Assembly: GCA_037039925.1 (NCBI GenBank)
Contig: JAXRKP010000259.1
Coordinates: 192,501-256,500 of the forward strand
DNA length: 64,000 nt
Direction: 5' to 3'
Source of the DNA: Doris montereyensis
Taxonomy: Eukaryota > Mollusca > Gastropoda > Nudibranchia > Dorididae
Shown: positions 1 through 11,145 of the stretch, in pieces
How positions within the stretch are numbered: the first letter of the stretch is position 1
Layout: the number at the start of each line of letters is the position of its first letter
The notes under the pieces: generated by a model
Databases searched by the model: none
What the model was told of the DNA's origin: nothing
Seen by the model: only the letters and a program-made list of their open reading frames with translations
Translations under genes and position numbers: made by a program

Positions 1-150
1 CTTCTCCTTCTTCTTCTTCTTCTTCTTCTTCTTTTTCTTCTTCTTCTTCTTCTTCTTCTTCTTCTTCTTCTTCTTCTTCTTCTTCTTCTTCTTCTTCTTC
101 TTCTTCTTCTTCTTCTTCTTCTTCTTCTTCTTCTTCTTCTTCTTCTTCTT

Positions 151-181
<31 letters not shown>

Positions 182-358
182 TTTCTTCTTCTTCTTCTTC
201 TTCTTCTTCTTCTTCTTCTTCTTCTTCTTCTTCTTCTTCTTCTTCTTCTTCTTCTTCTTCTTCTTCTTCTTCTTCTTCTTCTTCTTCTTCTTCTTCTTCT
301 TCTTCTTCTTCTTCTTCTTCTTCTTCTTCTTCTTCTTCTTCTTCTTCTTCTTCTTCTT

Positions 359-389
<31 letters not shown>

Positions 390-596
390 TTTCTTCTTCT
401 TCTTCTTCTTCTTCTTCTTCTTCTTCTTCTTCTTCTTCTTCTTCTTCTTCTTTTCTTCTTCTTCTTCTATTTCTTCTTCTTCTTCTTCTTCTTCTTCTAT
501 TTCTTCTTCTTCTTCTTCTTCTTCTTCTCTTTCCTCTTCTTCTTCTTCTCTTTCCTCCTCTTCTTGTCTCTTTCCTCTTCTTCCTCTTTTGAGCAC
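1..596. repeat. (CTT)n microsatellite
   Basis: Nearly pure CTT for about 590 bases with rare TTATTT and CTATTT interruptions, grading into CTTCTTCTCTTTCC before the exon at 668. Pyrimidine on the + strand, so it may also serve as an extended polypyrimidine tract for the acceptor at 666-667. Confidence 0.98.
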
Positions 597-667
597 CATA
601 ATCACCTTGATGGAAATCCATGATGTTTTTTTCCACTGTTGACCCGTGTTTCCATTCGTTGCCATAG

Positions 668-918
668 GAACATCGAACAGAACAGTGGCGTCCACAAACA
701 TGAACGCCACCAGCAGCAGAGCCACACCGTGGTGACCATCGTGTTTGACCAAATCACCAAGAACGATGACGGCCAGGAGACCAAGAAGAGCAGCACGATG
801 AACCTGGTGGATTTGGCGGGCTCAGAGAGGGCCGATTCCACGGGGGCAACGGGCGACAGGCTGAAAGAAGGCGCCAACATCAATCGGTCTCTGTCAGCTT
901 TTGGGCAACGTCATATCG
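668..918 (+). CDS. KIF28: Kinesin-3 motor-domain exon (switch I to switch II region), with two 1-nt indels
   Basis: Internal exon of a kinesin motor domain, the ATPase that walks on microtubules. The acceptor AG is at 666-667 and the donor GT at 919-920. Visible kinesin hallmarks are the switch I region ([15 protein letters not shown]), the switch II motif LVDLAGSER, and the following [18 protein letters not shown] helix. The exon starts in phase 1 (needs one base from upstream) and ends in phase 0. The frame is broken twice. Near 721-723 one C appears to be missing (AGC AGC AGA GC-CAC), and at 899-902 there is one T too many (GCTTTTGGG where GCTTTGGG would read S-A-L-G-N-V-I-S). The two shifts compensate, so total length still fits the splice phases. 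Assignment to KIF28 within kinesin-3 rests on remembered family sequence. The P-loop exon lies upstream of the window. Confidence 0.9.
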
Positions 919-949
919 GTAGGTTTCCGCCCCTCAAATCTGTAGGATT

Positions 950-1095
950 AGGACGACGATGATGACGATGATGAGGATGATGATGATGATGATAATGATG
1001 ATGACGATGATGATGATGAGGAGGAGGAGGATGATGATGACGATGATGATGATGATGATGATGATGAGGATGATGATGATGATGATAAGGATGAT
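950..1095. repeat. (GAT)n/(GAC) trinucleotide array
   Basis: Imperfect GAT/GAC/GAG repeats starting 31 bases after the donor at 919. Codes runs of His or Ile in other frames, which are not genes. 1096-1398 is unique intron sequence with nothing recognised. Confidence 0.95.
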
Positions 1096-1395
1096 GCTGA
1101 TGGAGTTGTTTTGATATATATGGCCCTCCATTCCTCTGTTCTTTTTTTGTGTGCAATTCTCGTCCATTCTACTAGGATTCATCCCTGGCAATACTAGGTC
1201 TGACATTGTGTTTCTTGTGGCACCCGTCACCTCGCCATGAAAACAGAGTGTACCCAGCAGTTGGCAGTGTATTCCTCTTTTCACGCACAGGCGATGGGTG
1301 CGATTTGTTGATGCCCAAACATGTTTTTCCATCTATTCTTTTGTATTTTTCTCAAAGGTTTATCTAGTATTGATAATGGGGGCTATTGAAATGTC

Positions 1396-1398
<3 letters not shown>

Positions 1399-1480
<82 letters not shown>

Positions 1481-1515
1481 CATTATTATTATTATCATTA
1501 TTATTATTATTATTA

Positions 1516-1573
<58 letters not shown>

Positions 1574-1622
1574 GATTATTATTTATTATTATTGTTGTTG
1601 TTATTATCATTATTATTATTAG
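1399..1622. repeat. (TTA)n microsatellite
   Basis: TTA repeats with scattered TCA and GTT changes. The flank at 1646-1690 shares about 45 bases of strong similarity with 8246-8291 (see finding). Confidence 0.97.
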
Positions 1623-1819
1623 TTTCATGTTTTTTGTTCTATTGGGCTTCAATATTATTTCATGTCCTTGTTTATCACTTCCGGTATGTCAAACTTTGGC
1701 TATGTGCTTTGTACTGATGCGTATATTTTGTGAGTTGTGTTTGGATCTTTCAGAAGATTTCCACGTCCATCATGTGTTACTGTCTCTGAACGTCATCAAT
1801 TTCCAACTTATTGTTCCAG

Positions 1820-1914
1820 GCTTTGGCAGACCTGTCCACCGGCAAGAAGAAGGTGGTTCCGTACAGAGATTCAGTGCTGACTAAGCTCTTGCAAAATGCC
1901 CTGGGTGGCAACAG
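1820..1914 (+). CDS. KIF28: Kinesin motor-domain exon (alpha4-alpha5 region)
   Basis: Acceptor ttgttccag, donor gtaaag. Reads A-L-A-D-L-S-T-G-K-K-K-V-V-P-Y-R-D-S-V-L and then T-K-L-L-Q-N-A-L-G-G-N. This is the canonical kinesin block containing PYRDSVLT and LLQNALGGNS, part of the microtubule-binding face. Starts in phase 0, matching the end of the previous exon, and ends two bases into the Ser codon completed by the next exon. No frame damage. The GGNS-K-T motif is split by the intron at this point. Confidence 0.95.
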
Positions 1915-1978
1915 GTAAAGAATGCATTTATGGTCTTAACAAATTTTTAATCCTCTTCCTGTTTAGAAATTAACTATA

Positions 1979-2052
1979 AGATAGATAAGATAAGATAAGA
2001 TACGATAAGATAAGATAAGATAAGAAGATACGATAAGATAAGATAAGATAAA
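1979..2052. repeat. (GATAA)n pentamer array
   Basis: Repeats of AAGAT/GATAA with a few TACGATA variants, 65 bases inside the intron. 2053-2194 is unique AT-rich sequence. Confidence 0.95.
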
Positions 2053-2194
2053 ATGGATACAACTTAAACATGCAATAAGTTAACTTTTTTTTTTTGTGTG
2101 TGCGTTATATCTTATTCATCTTTCATTCTCCCTTTTCTGATCACATGACAACAAGTGAGGCTAAGAAAAGCGCCAAAAACAAAACCAAAACCAA

Positions 2195-4880
2195 ACGTTT
2201 CCATTATATGACACATGGTATGGTAACATGGTAATGCTATGTCATAAACAAACGTTTCCATTATATGACACATGGTAATGCTATGTCGCAACTAACGTTT
2301 CATTATATGACACATGGTAATGCTATGTCATAACCAAACATTTCCATTATATGACACATGGTAATGCTATGTCATAATTAAACGTTTCCATTATATGACA
2401 CATGGTAATGCTATGTCATAACTAAACGTTTCCATTATATGACACATGGTAATGCTATGTCATAACTAAACGTTTCCATTATATGACACATGGTAATGCT
2501 ATGTCATAACCAAACGATTCCCATGGTAATGCTATGTCATAATAAACATTTCCATTATATGACACATGGTAATGCTATGTCATAACCAAACGTTTCCATT
2601 ATATGACACATGGTAATGCTATGTCATAACTAAACGTTTCCATTATATGACACATGGTAATGCTATGTCATAACTAAACGTTTCCATTATATGACACATG
2701 GTAATGCTATTTCATAACTAAACGTTTCCATTATATGACACATGGTAACGCTATGTCATAACCAAACGATTCCATTATATGACACATGGTAATGCTATGT
2801 CATAACTAAACGTTTCCATTATATGACACATGGTAATGCTATGTCATAACTAAACGTTTCCATTATATGACACATGGTAATGCTATGTCATAACCAAACG
2901 TTTCCATTATATGACACATGGTAATGTCATAACTAAACGTTTCCATTATATGACACAATGTCATAACTAAACGTTTCCATTATATGACACATGGTAATGC
3001 TATGTCATAACCAAACGTTTCCATTATATGACACATGGTAATGCTATGTCATAACCAAACGTTTCCATTATATGACACATGGTAATGCTATGTCATAACT
3101 AAACGTTTCCATTATATGACACATGGTAATGCTATGTCATAACCAAACGTTTCCATTATATGACACATGGTAATGCTATGTCATAACTAAACGTTTCCAT
3201 TATATGACACATGGTAATGCTATGTCATAACTAAACGTTTCCATTATATGACACATGGTAATGCTATGTCATAACCAAAATTTCCAAATATGACACATGG
3301 TAATGCTATGTCATAACTAAACGTTTCCATTATATGATGCTGGTAATGCTATGTCATAACTAAACGTTTCCATTATATGACACATGGTAATGCTATTTCA
3401 TAATAAACGTTTCCATTATAAACATGGTAATGCTATTTCAAACATTATATGACACATGGTAATGCTATGTCATAACTAAACGTTTCCATTATATGACACA
3501 TGGTAATGTTTCCTATGTCATGGTAATGCTATGTCATAACTAAACGTTTCCATTATATGACACATGGTAATGCTATGTCATAACTAAACGTTTCCATTAT
3601 ATGACACATGGTAATGCTATGTCATAACTAAACGTTTCCATTATATGACACATGGTAATGCTATGTCATAACTAAACGTTTCCATTATATGACACATGGT
3701 AATGCTATGTCATAACCAAACGTTTCCATTATATGACACATGGTAATGCTATGTCATAACCAAACGTTTCCATTATATGACACATGGTAATGCTATGTCA
3801 TAACAAACATTTTGACACATTATGCTAACATGGTAATGTGTCATAACCAAACGTTTCCATTGGTAATGCTATGTCATAACCAAAATTTCCAAACATGGTT
3901 TCCACGTTTCCATTATGACACATGGTAATGCTATGTCATAACCAAACATTTTCCATTATATCATGGTAATGCTATGTCATAACTAAACGTTTCCATTATA
4001 TGACACATGGTAATGCTATGTCATAACTAAACGTTTCCATTATATGACACATGGTAGTAATGCTATGTCATAACTAAACGTTTCATTATATGACACATGG
4101 TAATGCTATGTCATAACTAAACGTTTCCATTATATGACACATGGTAATGCTATGTCATAACTAAACGTTTCCATTATATGACACATGGTAATGCATAACC
4201 AAACGTTTCCATTATATGACACATGGTAATGCTATGTCATAACTAAACGTTTCCATTATATGACACATGGTAATGCTATAAACGTTTCCATTATATGACA
4301 CATGGTAGTAACCATAAAACGTTTCCATTATATGACACATGGTAATGCTATGTCATAACTAAACGTTTCCATTATATGACACATGGTAATGCTATGTCAT
4401 AACCAAACGTTTCCATTATATGACACATGGTAATGCTATGTCATAACCAAACGTTTCCATTATATGACACATGGTAATGCTATGTCATAACTAAACGTTT
4501 CCATTATATGACACATGGTAATGCTATTTCATAACAAACGTTTCCATTATATGACACATGGTAATGCTATAACCAAACGTTTCCATTATATGACACATGG
4601 TAATGCTATGTCATAACCAAACGTTTCCATTATATGACACATGGTAATGCTATGTCATAACCAAACGTTTCCATTATATGACACATGGTAATGCTATGTC
4701 ATAACCAAACGTTTCCATTGCATGACACATGGTAATGCTATTTCATAACTAAACGTTTCCATTATATGACACATGGTAATGCTATGTTCAAACGTTTCAT
4801 TATATGACACATGGTAATGCATAACACGTTTCCATTTATATGTGTGCTATTCTAACTAAACGCTATGACACATGGTAATG
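2195..4880. repeat. 2.7 kb minisatellite, 44-bp unit
   Basis: Unit begins AAACGTTTCCATTATATGAC and continues with ACATGGTAATGCTATGTCATAAC(T/C). About 60 copies. Most are near identical; scattered copies are truncated (for example 3410-3470, 3810-3960 and 4790-4870), concentrated near the distal end. Fills most of the intron between 1915 and 5391. Confidence 0.98.
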
Positions 4881-5391
4881 CCATAGTTGCCAGCCAGTCA
4901 TGTATTTATATGTGTGTTCTTGGCTTAGAGCCTAGTACCTGGTCCATCTCCTTTCCACTCACATTTGAGGCTTAACAGATGTTGTCTATTTTTTGAGAAA
5001 CCTAAAGTAAACTACAATGATTAAGAGATATTGGGATGAAATTCCAGATACACCTCTCTGAGTTCACATAAAGTCATTACATTTAGCCAGAAAGGCCTGC
5101 AAATTGTTTTGCTTTTTACCTTACAGCCGGTTAATTCAAATTGAATTATCAATAATTTTTAAAAATTATCTCGGGCAAGTTAGAATTAGACCGTGAAGTC
5201 AGAGTCTTTTTTTTTTGTTTATTTGAAAAGGTTGGCAGCTATGTAATTTCTACATTGTTTAATTTCATTTGATTTTATCCACATTCACATTTAAGGTGAT
5301 CTCAGGATTTCGGGTAGGATTTTATAAACTACGTATAAAAATTATATCAATGTAAAAATAAACTTGTGATTGTTTTTTTGTCTCAACACAG
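4881..5391. other. Unique intron sequence
   Basis: AT-rich single-copy sequence up to the acceptor of the exon at 5392. No gene, RNA or repeat recognised. Confidence 0.7.
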
Positions 5392-5542
5392 CAAAACAAT
5401 TATGATCGCTGCCCTGTCTCCCGCTGATATCAACTACGATGAAACGATGTCCACGTTGCGATACGCTGACCGCGCCAAGAAAATCAAAAACCAGGCTGTT
5501 GTGAATGAAAATCCCATGGACAAAATGATCAGGGAACTAAAA
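5392..5542 (+). CDS. KIF28: Kinesin motor-domain C-terminal exon (alpha6) and start of neck
   Basis: Acceptor caacacag, donor gtgaga. The first base completes AGC (Ser), followed by [15 protein letters not shown] and [16 protein letters not shown], then [13 protein letters not shown]. The segment [26 protein letters not shown] is the end of every kinesin catalytic core. [12 protein letters not shown] with AVVNENP is closer to KIF28 than to KIF1A-type sequences (CYDETLSTLRYA, remembered). Ends in phase 0. Frame intact. Confidence 0.95.
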
Positions 5543-5626
5543 GTGAGAAATACGAAACATTTTTTTTTTTGGGGGTTTTGGGGGGGGTATGAGTAATATA
5601 TGTGTATCAAAGGGGTGTGAGGGTGG

Positions 5627-5800
5627 GGGAAAGAGAGAGAGAGAGAGAGAGAGGGGGAAGGGAAAGGGAAGAGTGAGGAGAGAGAGGGAGGGAGGGAGGG
5701 AGGAGAGGGATGGAGGGAAGGAGGAGGGAGGGAGAGGAGGGAGGGAGGGAGGAGGGAGGAGGAGAGAGGGAGGGAGGAGAGAGGAGAGGGAGAGAGGGAG

Positions 5801-5870
<70 letters not shown>

Positions 5871-5872
5871 CA
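5627..5872. repeat. (AG)n/(GGGA)n purine tract
   Basis: All-purine + strand, GAGAGA with GGGAGGGAGG blocks. It begins after an oligo-T (5561-5570) and oligo-G (5581-5587) stretch close to the donor at 5543. Confidence 0.97.
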
Positions 5873-6065
5873 CATGACAGATAGATTGACAGACAAAATA
5901 GTGACAAAAAAAGAGAGAAAGGGAGAGACGACCGAAAGACAGTTAAAACAAACATACAGACACAGAGTCAGTCATAATATCAGTGCGCAGTTGTTTGTTT
6001 TTTCTCCTTTCGGTTCGAATTTTTGCCCCTTTTATCCTTTGTTTCTTTTATTAATTCTTTCACAG

Positions 6066-6144
6066 GAAGAAAATGACAAACTCCGAAAAGCTTTGGAAGC
6101 TGGAGGTGTCATTCAGCCTGACAACGCACAAATGTCACCAGAAG
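6066..6144 (+). CDS. KIF28: Kinesin neck/coiled-coil exon
   Basis: Acceptor ttcacag, donor gtaaca. Reads E-E-N-D-K-L-R-K-A-L-E-A-G-G-V-I-Q, then P-D-N-A-Q-M-S-P-E. It continues the IRELKEENDKLRKAL heptad segment after the catalytic core, so it is the neck helix. Starts in phase 0 and ends one base into a codon, which the next exon completes as GAA. Frame intact. Confidence 0.92.
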
Positions 6145-6292
6145 GTAACAACTTTTACCTGAAATAAATCAATTTTCCTCCCTTTTTTTAAAACTCATAT
6201 ATGTCATATTTGTTTTTTTTATCTCCTTCATATTTCATCTTTTCTTACTTTATTTTTTTCTGTCCACTTTTGTGGGGTGGTTGGAGAATGCT

Positions 6293-6412
6293 ACTGGTAG
6301 GTCCTACTTCTTTCCTTTCACTCTTTTATTCGTCTTTCATCTTGTATTTCTTCTTAATTCACAATTCACCCTGAGATTACCGCATATGGTAGACTGGGTA
6401 AATTTCAATGAA
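6293..6412 (+). mobile_element. 3' tail fragment of a retroelement family (copy 1 of 4)
   Basis: Shares the order 'GGTCCTACTTCTTTCCTTTC ... CATCTTG ... CTTAATTCAC ... CCTGAGAT(T/C)ACCGCAT ... GTAAATTT(C/T)AATGAAA' with 10694-10812, 62150-62264 and 62428-62538. The end (GAGATCACC...GTGGAC..GGGTAAAT) also resembles the 3' end of the SINEs at 7926 and 31377, suggesting a common LINE-derived tail. Confidence 0.7.
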
Positions 6413-6597
6413 AGAAAAGAATAAGAAGAAAAATAACCTGTGCGCTCTCAGCTGAATATTCAATATGACATTCAAATTGAAGGAAAAAAAGATTTTGAAA
6501 GGAGGAAAGAAGTTGTTATATTTTATTGAAATAATAATGTTTGGCTTGTTTTAAATGTCACTTTGGTTATTTTTTAGAATTTATTTGGGTACAAAGT

Positions 6598-6598
6598 A

Positions 6599-6631
<33 letters not shown>

Positions 6632-6642
6632 ACATGTGCTTG
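6598..6642. repeat. (TG)n microsatellite
   Basis: Dinucleotide TG run followed by degenerate TATGTG. Remaining intron sequence from 6413 to 6765 is unique AT-rich sequence. Confidence 0.95.
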
Positions 6643-6765
6643 TATGTGAATTGTTAATGTTATCATTGGGTGCTCTTTTCTTATTGTAATGCACTTTGAG
6701 CATATTTGCCAAATATGGAACTGCACAATAGTAGTGTTAATTTAACATTTATTTTTTCCCCATAG

Positions 6766-6866
6766 AATTTGATAAACTGCGAAAGAAAATGGAAGAAGAC
6801 ATCAGAGCACAGTTGCTGGCGAATCAACAGATGATAAGTGAACAGGATCAGTCCTGGGATGAAAAG
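6766..6866 (+). CDS. KIF28: Kinesin linker/coiled-coil exon
   Basis: Acceptor ccccatag, donor gtaaac. Reads (E)-F-D-K-L-R-K-K-M-E-E-D-I-R-A-Q-L, then L-A-N-Q-Q-M and D-Q-S-W-D-E-K. Charged helical linker between neck and FHA domain. The two starting bases complete the codon left by the previous exon and it ends in phase 0. Frame intact. Confidence 0.9.
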
Positions 6867-6893
6867 GTAAACATTTTCCTACCTCACACAAAC

Positions 6894-7903
6894 AGGGATG
6901 AACAATGCCATGAAATAACATTGAAATCCCTGTAGGAACAAAGACAATGACATGAAATAACATTGAAATCCCTGTAGGAACAAAGACAATGACATGAAAT
7001 AACATTGAAATCCCTGTAGGAACAAAGACAATGACATGAAATAACATTGAAATCCCTGTAGGAACAAAGACAATTACATGAAATAACATTGAAATCCCTG
7101 TAGGAACAAAGACAATTACATGAAATAACATTGAAAATGAACAAAGACAATTACATGAAATAACATTGAAAATGAACAAAGACAATGACATGAAATAACA
7201 TTGAAATCCCTGTATGAACAAAGACAATTAATGAAATAACATTGAAATGAACAAAACAATGACATGAAATCCCTGAAATAACATTGAAATCCCTGTAGGA
7301 ACAAAGACAATGACATGAAATAACATTGAAATCCCTGTAGGAACAAAGACAATGACATGAAATAACATTGAAATCCCTGTATGAACAAAGACAATGACAT
7401 GAAATAACATTGAAAGTATGAACAAAGACAATTACTGTATTGAACAAAGACAATGACATGAAATAACATTGAAATCCCTATATGAACAAAGACAATTACA
7501 TGAAATAACATTGAAATCCCTATATGAACAAAGACAATGACATGAAATAACATTGAAATCCCTATATGAACAAAGACAATTACATGAAATAACATTGAAA
7601 TCCCTGTATGAACAAAGACAATGACATGAAATAACATTGAAATCCCTGTATGAACAAAGACCTGTATTGAACAAAGACAATGACATGAAATAACATTGAA
7701 AATCCCTGAAATAACATTGAAGGAACAAAGACAATTACATGAAATAACATTGAAATCCCAGTATGAACAAAGACAATTACATGAAATAACATTGAAATCC
7801 CTGTATGAACAAAGACAATTACATGAAATAACATTGAAATCCCTGTATGAACAAAGACAATTACATGAAATAACATTGAAATCCCTGTATGAACAAAGAC
7901 GAC
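6894..7903. repeat. Minisatellite, 42-bp unit
   Basis: Unit GAACAAAGACAATGACATGA followed by AATAACATTGAAATCCCTGTAG. About 24 copies with internal truncated copies near 7130-7260, 7400-7440 and 7660-7725. Starts 27 bases after the donor at 6867. The 42-bp period keeps long frames open (up to 265 codons on the - strand); none is a gene. Confidence 0.97.
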
Positions 7904-7925
7904 ACGAATGCAAAGGACTAGACTA

Positions 7926-8236
7926 GACTCGGTAGTCCAGAGGTAAGATGTTGGCCTCTGAACCAAAAGGTAGTGGGTTCGAGCCCCGCCAACGATTGAA
8001 AAATTGTCTCAACTTTCAAGTAAAATCTACCCCCTGGTCCAGGTAAGTCGATCAACAGCTAGTCTCATCGGAGACGGATAATAAAAAAGGAGGTCACATG
8101 TGCAGATCACAACAGTCTGTGTAGGTTAAAGATCCTTGGCTGTTTACAAAGCAGTCTGGGAAAAAATGTTTTCAATCCTACCAAAAACCCCGAGATCGCC
8201 TTAGTTGTGGATGTGGGTAAATCAAATCAAATCAAA
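7926..8236 (+). mobile_element. tRNA-derived SINE, family A, full length
   Basis: Head GACTCGGTAGTCCAGAGGTA with B-box-like GGGTTCGAGCC (7976-7986); middle block TAGTCTCATCGGAGACGG; then CATGTGCAGATCACAACAG and GGCTGTTTACAAAGCAGTC; ends GTGGATGTGGGTAAATCAAA with an (ATCAA)n tail. Other copies are at 31377, 52019 and 56480 (5' truncated), with a head fragment at 15436. Confidence 0.85.
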
Positions 8237-8757
8237 ATTACCACAGGGCTACAACATTATTTCATGTCATTGTTTATCACTTCCGACATGCCCCTTGCCC
8301 CTTCCCCTTGTTTGTCTGATGACAGTCGCACGGAATCATTACAGCCGATGTATTCACCTTTCCTGCGTGAAGAACTATTTGCTAATTGAAGGGGTCATTT
8401 CAATAGTGTGTCTAAGTCACAATTATGTCATGTAGAGAAAAATGCAAAAAACCGTCATGGACTTTGTCACTGTTGGTGTTGGGAGTTCAAAGTTTCAAAC
8501 GTCTGTAAACTTAATGTATTTTCATGACATCGCTTTCATACTTTTCAAGAAGCATGATTTCCATATATTCTCTATTAGTATCTCTCTATCTCATTGTTCA
8601 CGAAAATAACATAGGCACACTATTGAACCGACCTCTTCAATTGCTAACTGCTAATACCCATTTTTGTGGGGTCACGCTTAGGGTAGTAACAAAATTCTGT
8701 CTGTCTCGTCTCCTCCTAAAAATGTTTTAAGCTTTTCATTTCCGTAGGAAAGTAACC
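8237..8757. other. Unique intron sequence
   Basis: AT-rich. Includes the block 8246-8291 also found at 1646-1690. No gene recognised. Confidence 0.65.
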
Positions 8758-10693
8758 CTCCTGTGGGTGATTGGCGGGGACGGATGGTAGTGATTGGCGG
8801 GGACGGATGGTAGTGATTGGCGGGGACGGATGGTAGTGATTTGCGGGGACGGATGGTAGTGATTGGCGGGGACGGATGGTAGTGATTGGTGGGGACTGTT
8901 GGTAGTGGTTGGTGGGGACTGCTGAGTTATTGGTGGGGACTGTTGGTAGTGATTGGTGGGGACTGTTGATAGTGATTGGTGGGGACTGTTGATAGTGATT
9001 GGTGTGGACTGTTGGTAGTGATTGGTGGGGACTGTTGATAGTGATTGGTGGGGACTGTTGATAGTGATTGGTGTGGACTGTTGGTAGTGATTGGTGTGGA
9101 CTGTTGGTAGTGATTGGTGTGGACTGTTGGTAGTGATTGGTGGGGACTGTTGGTAGTGATTGGTGGGGACTGTTGGTAGTGATTGGTGTGGACTGTTGGT
9201 AGTGATTGGTGTGGACTGTTGGTAGTGATTGGTGGGGACTGTTGGTAGTGATTGGTGTGGACTGTTGGTAGTGATTGGTGTGGACTGTTGGTAGTGATTG
9301 GTGTGGACTGTTGGTAGTGATTGGTGGGGACTGTTGGTAGTGATTGGTGTGGACTGTTGGTAGTGATTGGTGGGGACTGTTGGTAGTGATTGGTGGGACT
9401 GGATGGTAGTGATTGGTGTGGACTGATGGTAGTGATTGGTGGGGACTGTTGGTAGTGATTGGTGGGGACTGTTGGTAGTGATTGGTGGGGACTGCTGATA
9501 GTGGTTGGTGGGGACGGTTGGTAGTGGTTGGTGGGGACGGATGGTAGTGATTGGTGTGGACTGTTGGTAGTGATTGGTGGGGACTGATGGTAGTGGTTGG
9601 TGGGGACTGATGGTAGTGATTGGTGGGGACTGATGGTAGTGATTGGTGGGGACTGTTGATAGTGATTGGTGGGGACTGTTGGTAGTGATTGGTGGGGACT
9701 GTTGGTAGTGATTGGTGGGGACTGTTGGTAGTGATTGGTGGGGACTGTTGGTAGTGGTTGGTGGGGACTGTTGGTAGTGATTGGTGGGGACTGATGGTAG
9801 TGATTGGTGGGGACTGTTGGTAGTGATTGGTGGGGACTGATGGTAGTGATTGGTGGGGACTGTTGGTAGTGATTGGTGGGGACTGTTGGTAGTGGTTGGT
9901 GGGGACTGTTGGTAGTGGTTGGTGTGGACTGATGGTAGTGATTGGTGGGGACTGATGGTAGTGATTGGTGGGGACTGTTGGTAGTGATTGGTGGGGACTG
10001 TTGGTAGTGGTTGGTGGGGACTGTTGGTAGTGATTGGTGGGGACTGATGGTAGTGATTGGTGGGGACTGTTGGTAGTGATTGGTGGGGACTGTTGGTAGT
10101 GGTTGGTGGGACTGCTGGTAGTGATTGGTGGGGACTGTTGGTAGTGATTGGTGGGGACTGTTGGATAGTGGTTGCTGGGGACTGTTGGTAGTGGTTGGTG
10201 GGACTGCTGATAGTGATTGGTGGGGACTGTTGGTAGTGATTGGTGGGGACTGCTGGTAGTGGTTGGTGTGGAGTGTTGGTAGTGATTGGTGTGGACTGCT
10301 GGTAGTGGTTGGTGTGGAGTGTTGGTAGTGATTGGTGTGGACTGCTGGTAGTGGTTGGTGTGGAGTGTTGGTAGTGATTGGTGGGGACTGCTGGTAGTGG
10401 TTGGTGTGGAGTGTTGGTAGTGATTGGTGTGGACTGCTGGTAGTGGTTGGTGTGGACTGATGGTAGTGGTTGGTGTGGACTGATGGTAGTGGTTGGTGGG
10501 GACTGATGGTAGTGGTTGGTGTGGACTGCTGGTAGTGGTTGGTGTGGAGTGTTGGTAGTGGTTGGTGAGGAGTGTTGGTAGTGGTTGGTGAGGACTGCTG
10601 GTAGTGGTTGGTGTGGACTGCTGGTAGTGGTTGGTGGGGACTGCTGGTAGTGGTTGGTGGGGACTGCTGGTAGTGGTTGGTGTGGACTGCTGG
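8758..10693. repeat. 1.9 kb G/T-rich minisatellite, 23-bp unit
   Basis: Unit GTTGGTAGTGATTGGTGGGG + ACT, more than 80 copies. The 5' end carries a variant (GATTGGCGGGGACGGATGGTA), the middle GGTGGGGACTG/GGTGTGGACTG, and the 3' third GTGGTTGGTGTGGA(C/G)TG. The + (transcribed sense) strand is strongly G-rich with GGGG in most units. Confidence 0.98.
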
Positions 10694-10812
10694 TAGCTCC
10701 TACTTCTTTCCTTTCACACGTGTATGTCTTTCTTTCATCTTGCCATTTCCTTTTAATTCACCCTGAGATCACTGCATGTGGTAGAGTGGGGGCAAATTTT
10801 CAATGAATCAAA
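10694..10812 (+). mobile_element. 3' tail fragment of a retroelement family (copy 2 of 4)
   Basis: CTCCTACTTCTTTCCTTTCA ... CATCTTGCCATTTCCTTTTAATTCACCCTGAGATCAC... GGCAAATTTTCAATGAA; same order of blocks as at 6293. It abuts the 23-bp array at its 5' side, as the copy at 62150 abuts the 36-bp array. 10813-10967 is unique. Confidence 0.7.
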
Positions 10813-10967
10813 ATTAAACGACTGATAATCCGAACGAAGGAAGTTGAATTTGTTAAAAATCGAATGACAAGTTGAAATCTGCTTTTTGTTTTAGCATTTC
10901 CGTCATTTCTAATAGATCAGTATTTCCTTTTTTCGCATATGACTGAAATCGTTGAGATCAATGTGTG

Positions 10968-11145
10968 GAGCGGATAGCTCAGTAGGTACAGGACTTGCCT
11001 ACCAAGCCAAAGGTCATAGGTTCAAATCCTGGCCCCGCAGGTGAAATTGAATTCCACTTTTCGGGTTTCTTCCGCTCCTTAAATCATGTGGTAGGCAGGA
11101 TGAACTGAACGCCTAGTCCCATCGGAGACGGGCAATAATCTAGAG
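10968..11145 (+). mobile_element. tRNA-derived SINE, family C, with a nearly intact tRNA-like head
   Basis: 10971-11040 looks like a tRNA: GCGGATAGCTCAGTAGGTAC (A box), anticodon-arm region, and ATAGGTTCAAATCCTGG (B box), with GCGG/CCGC terminal pairing, but no clean cloverleaf acceptor stem. It continues into a body with CCTAGTCCCATCGGAGACGG, the same block as in family A. The part after this block (AATAATCTAGAGAGGTCCTTG...) is the seed of the following 47-bp array. Confidence 0.8.

Noticed and set aside
2195..4880. CRISPR-like array
   Set aside because: Tandem repeat without unique spacers, in a eukaryotic intron.
7116..7966. Long - strand frames (265, 128 and 100 codons) with S-C-N-C-L-C-S repeats
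   Set aside because: By-products of the 42-bp minisatellite; several overlapping frames are open at once, as expected for a repeat.
7976..7990. tRNA gene at the SINE family A heads (also 31420, 52070)
   Set aside because: Only promoter boxes are kept; no cloverleaf, same body in several copies.
10971..11040. Functional tRNA gene
   Set aside because: A and B boxes are good, but the acceptor stem pairs poorly and the sequence runs directly into a SINE body.
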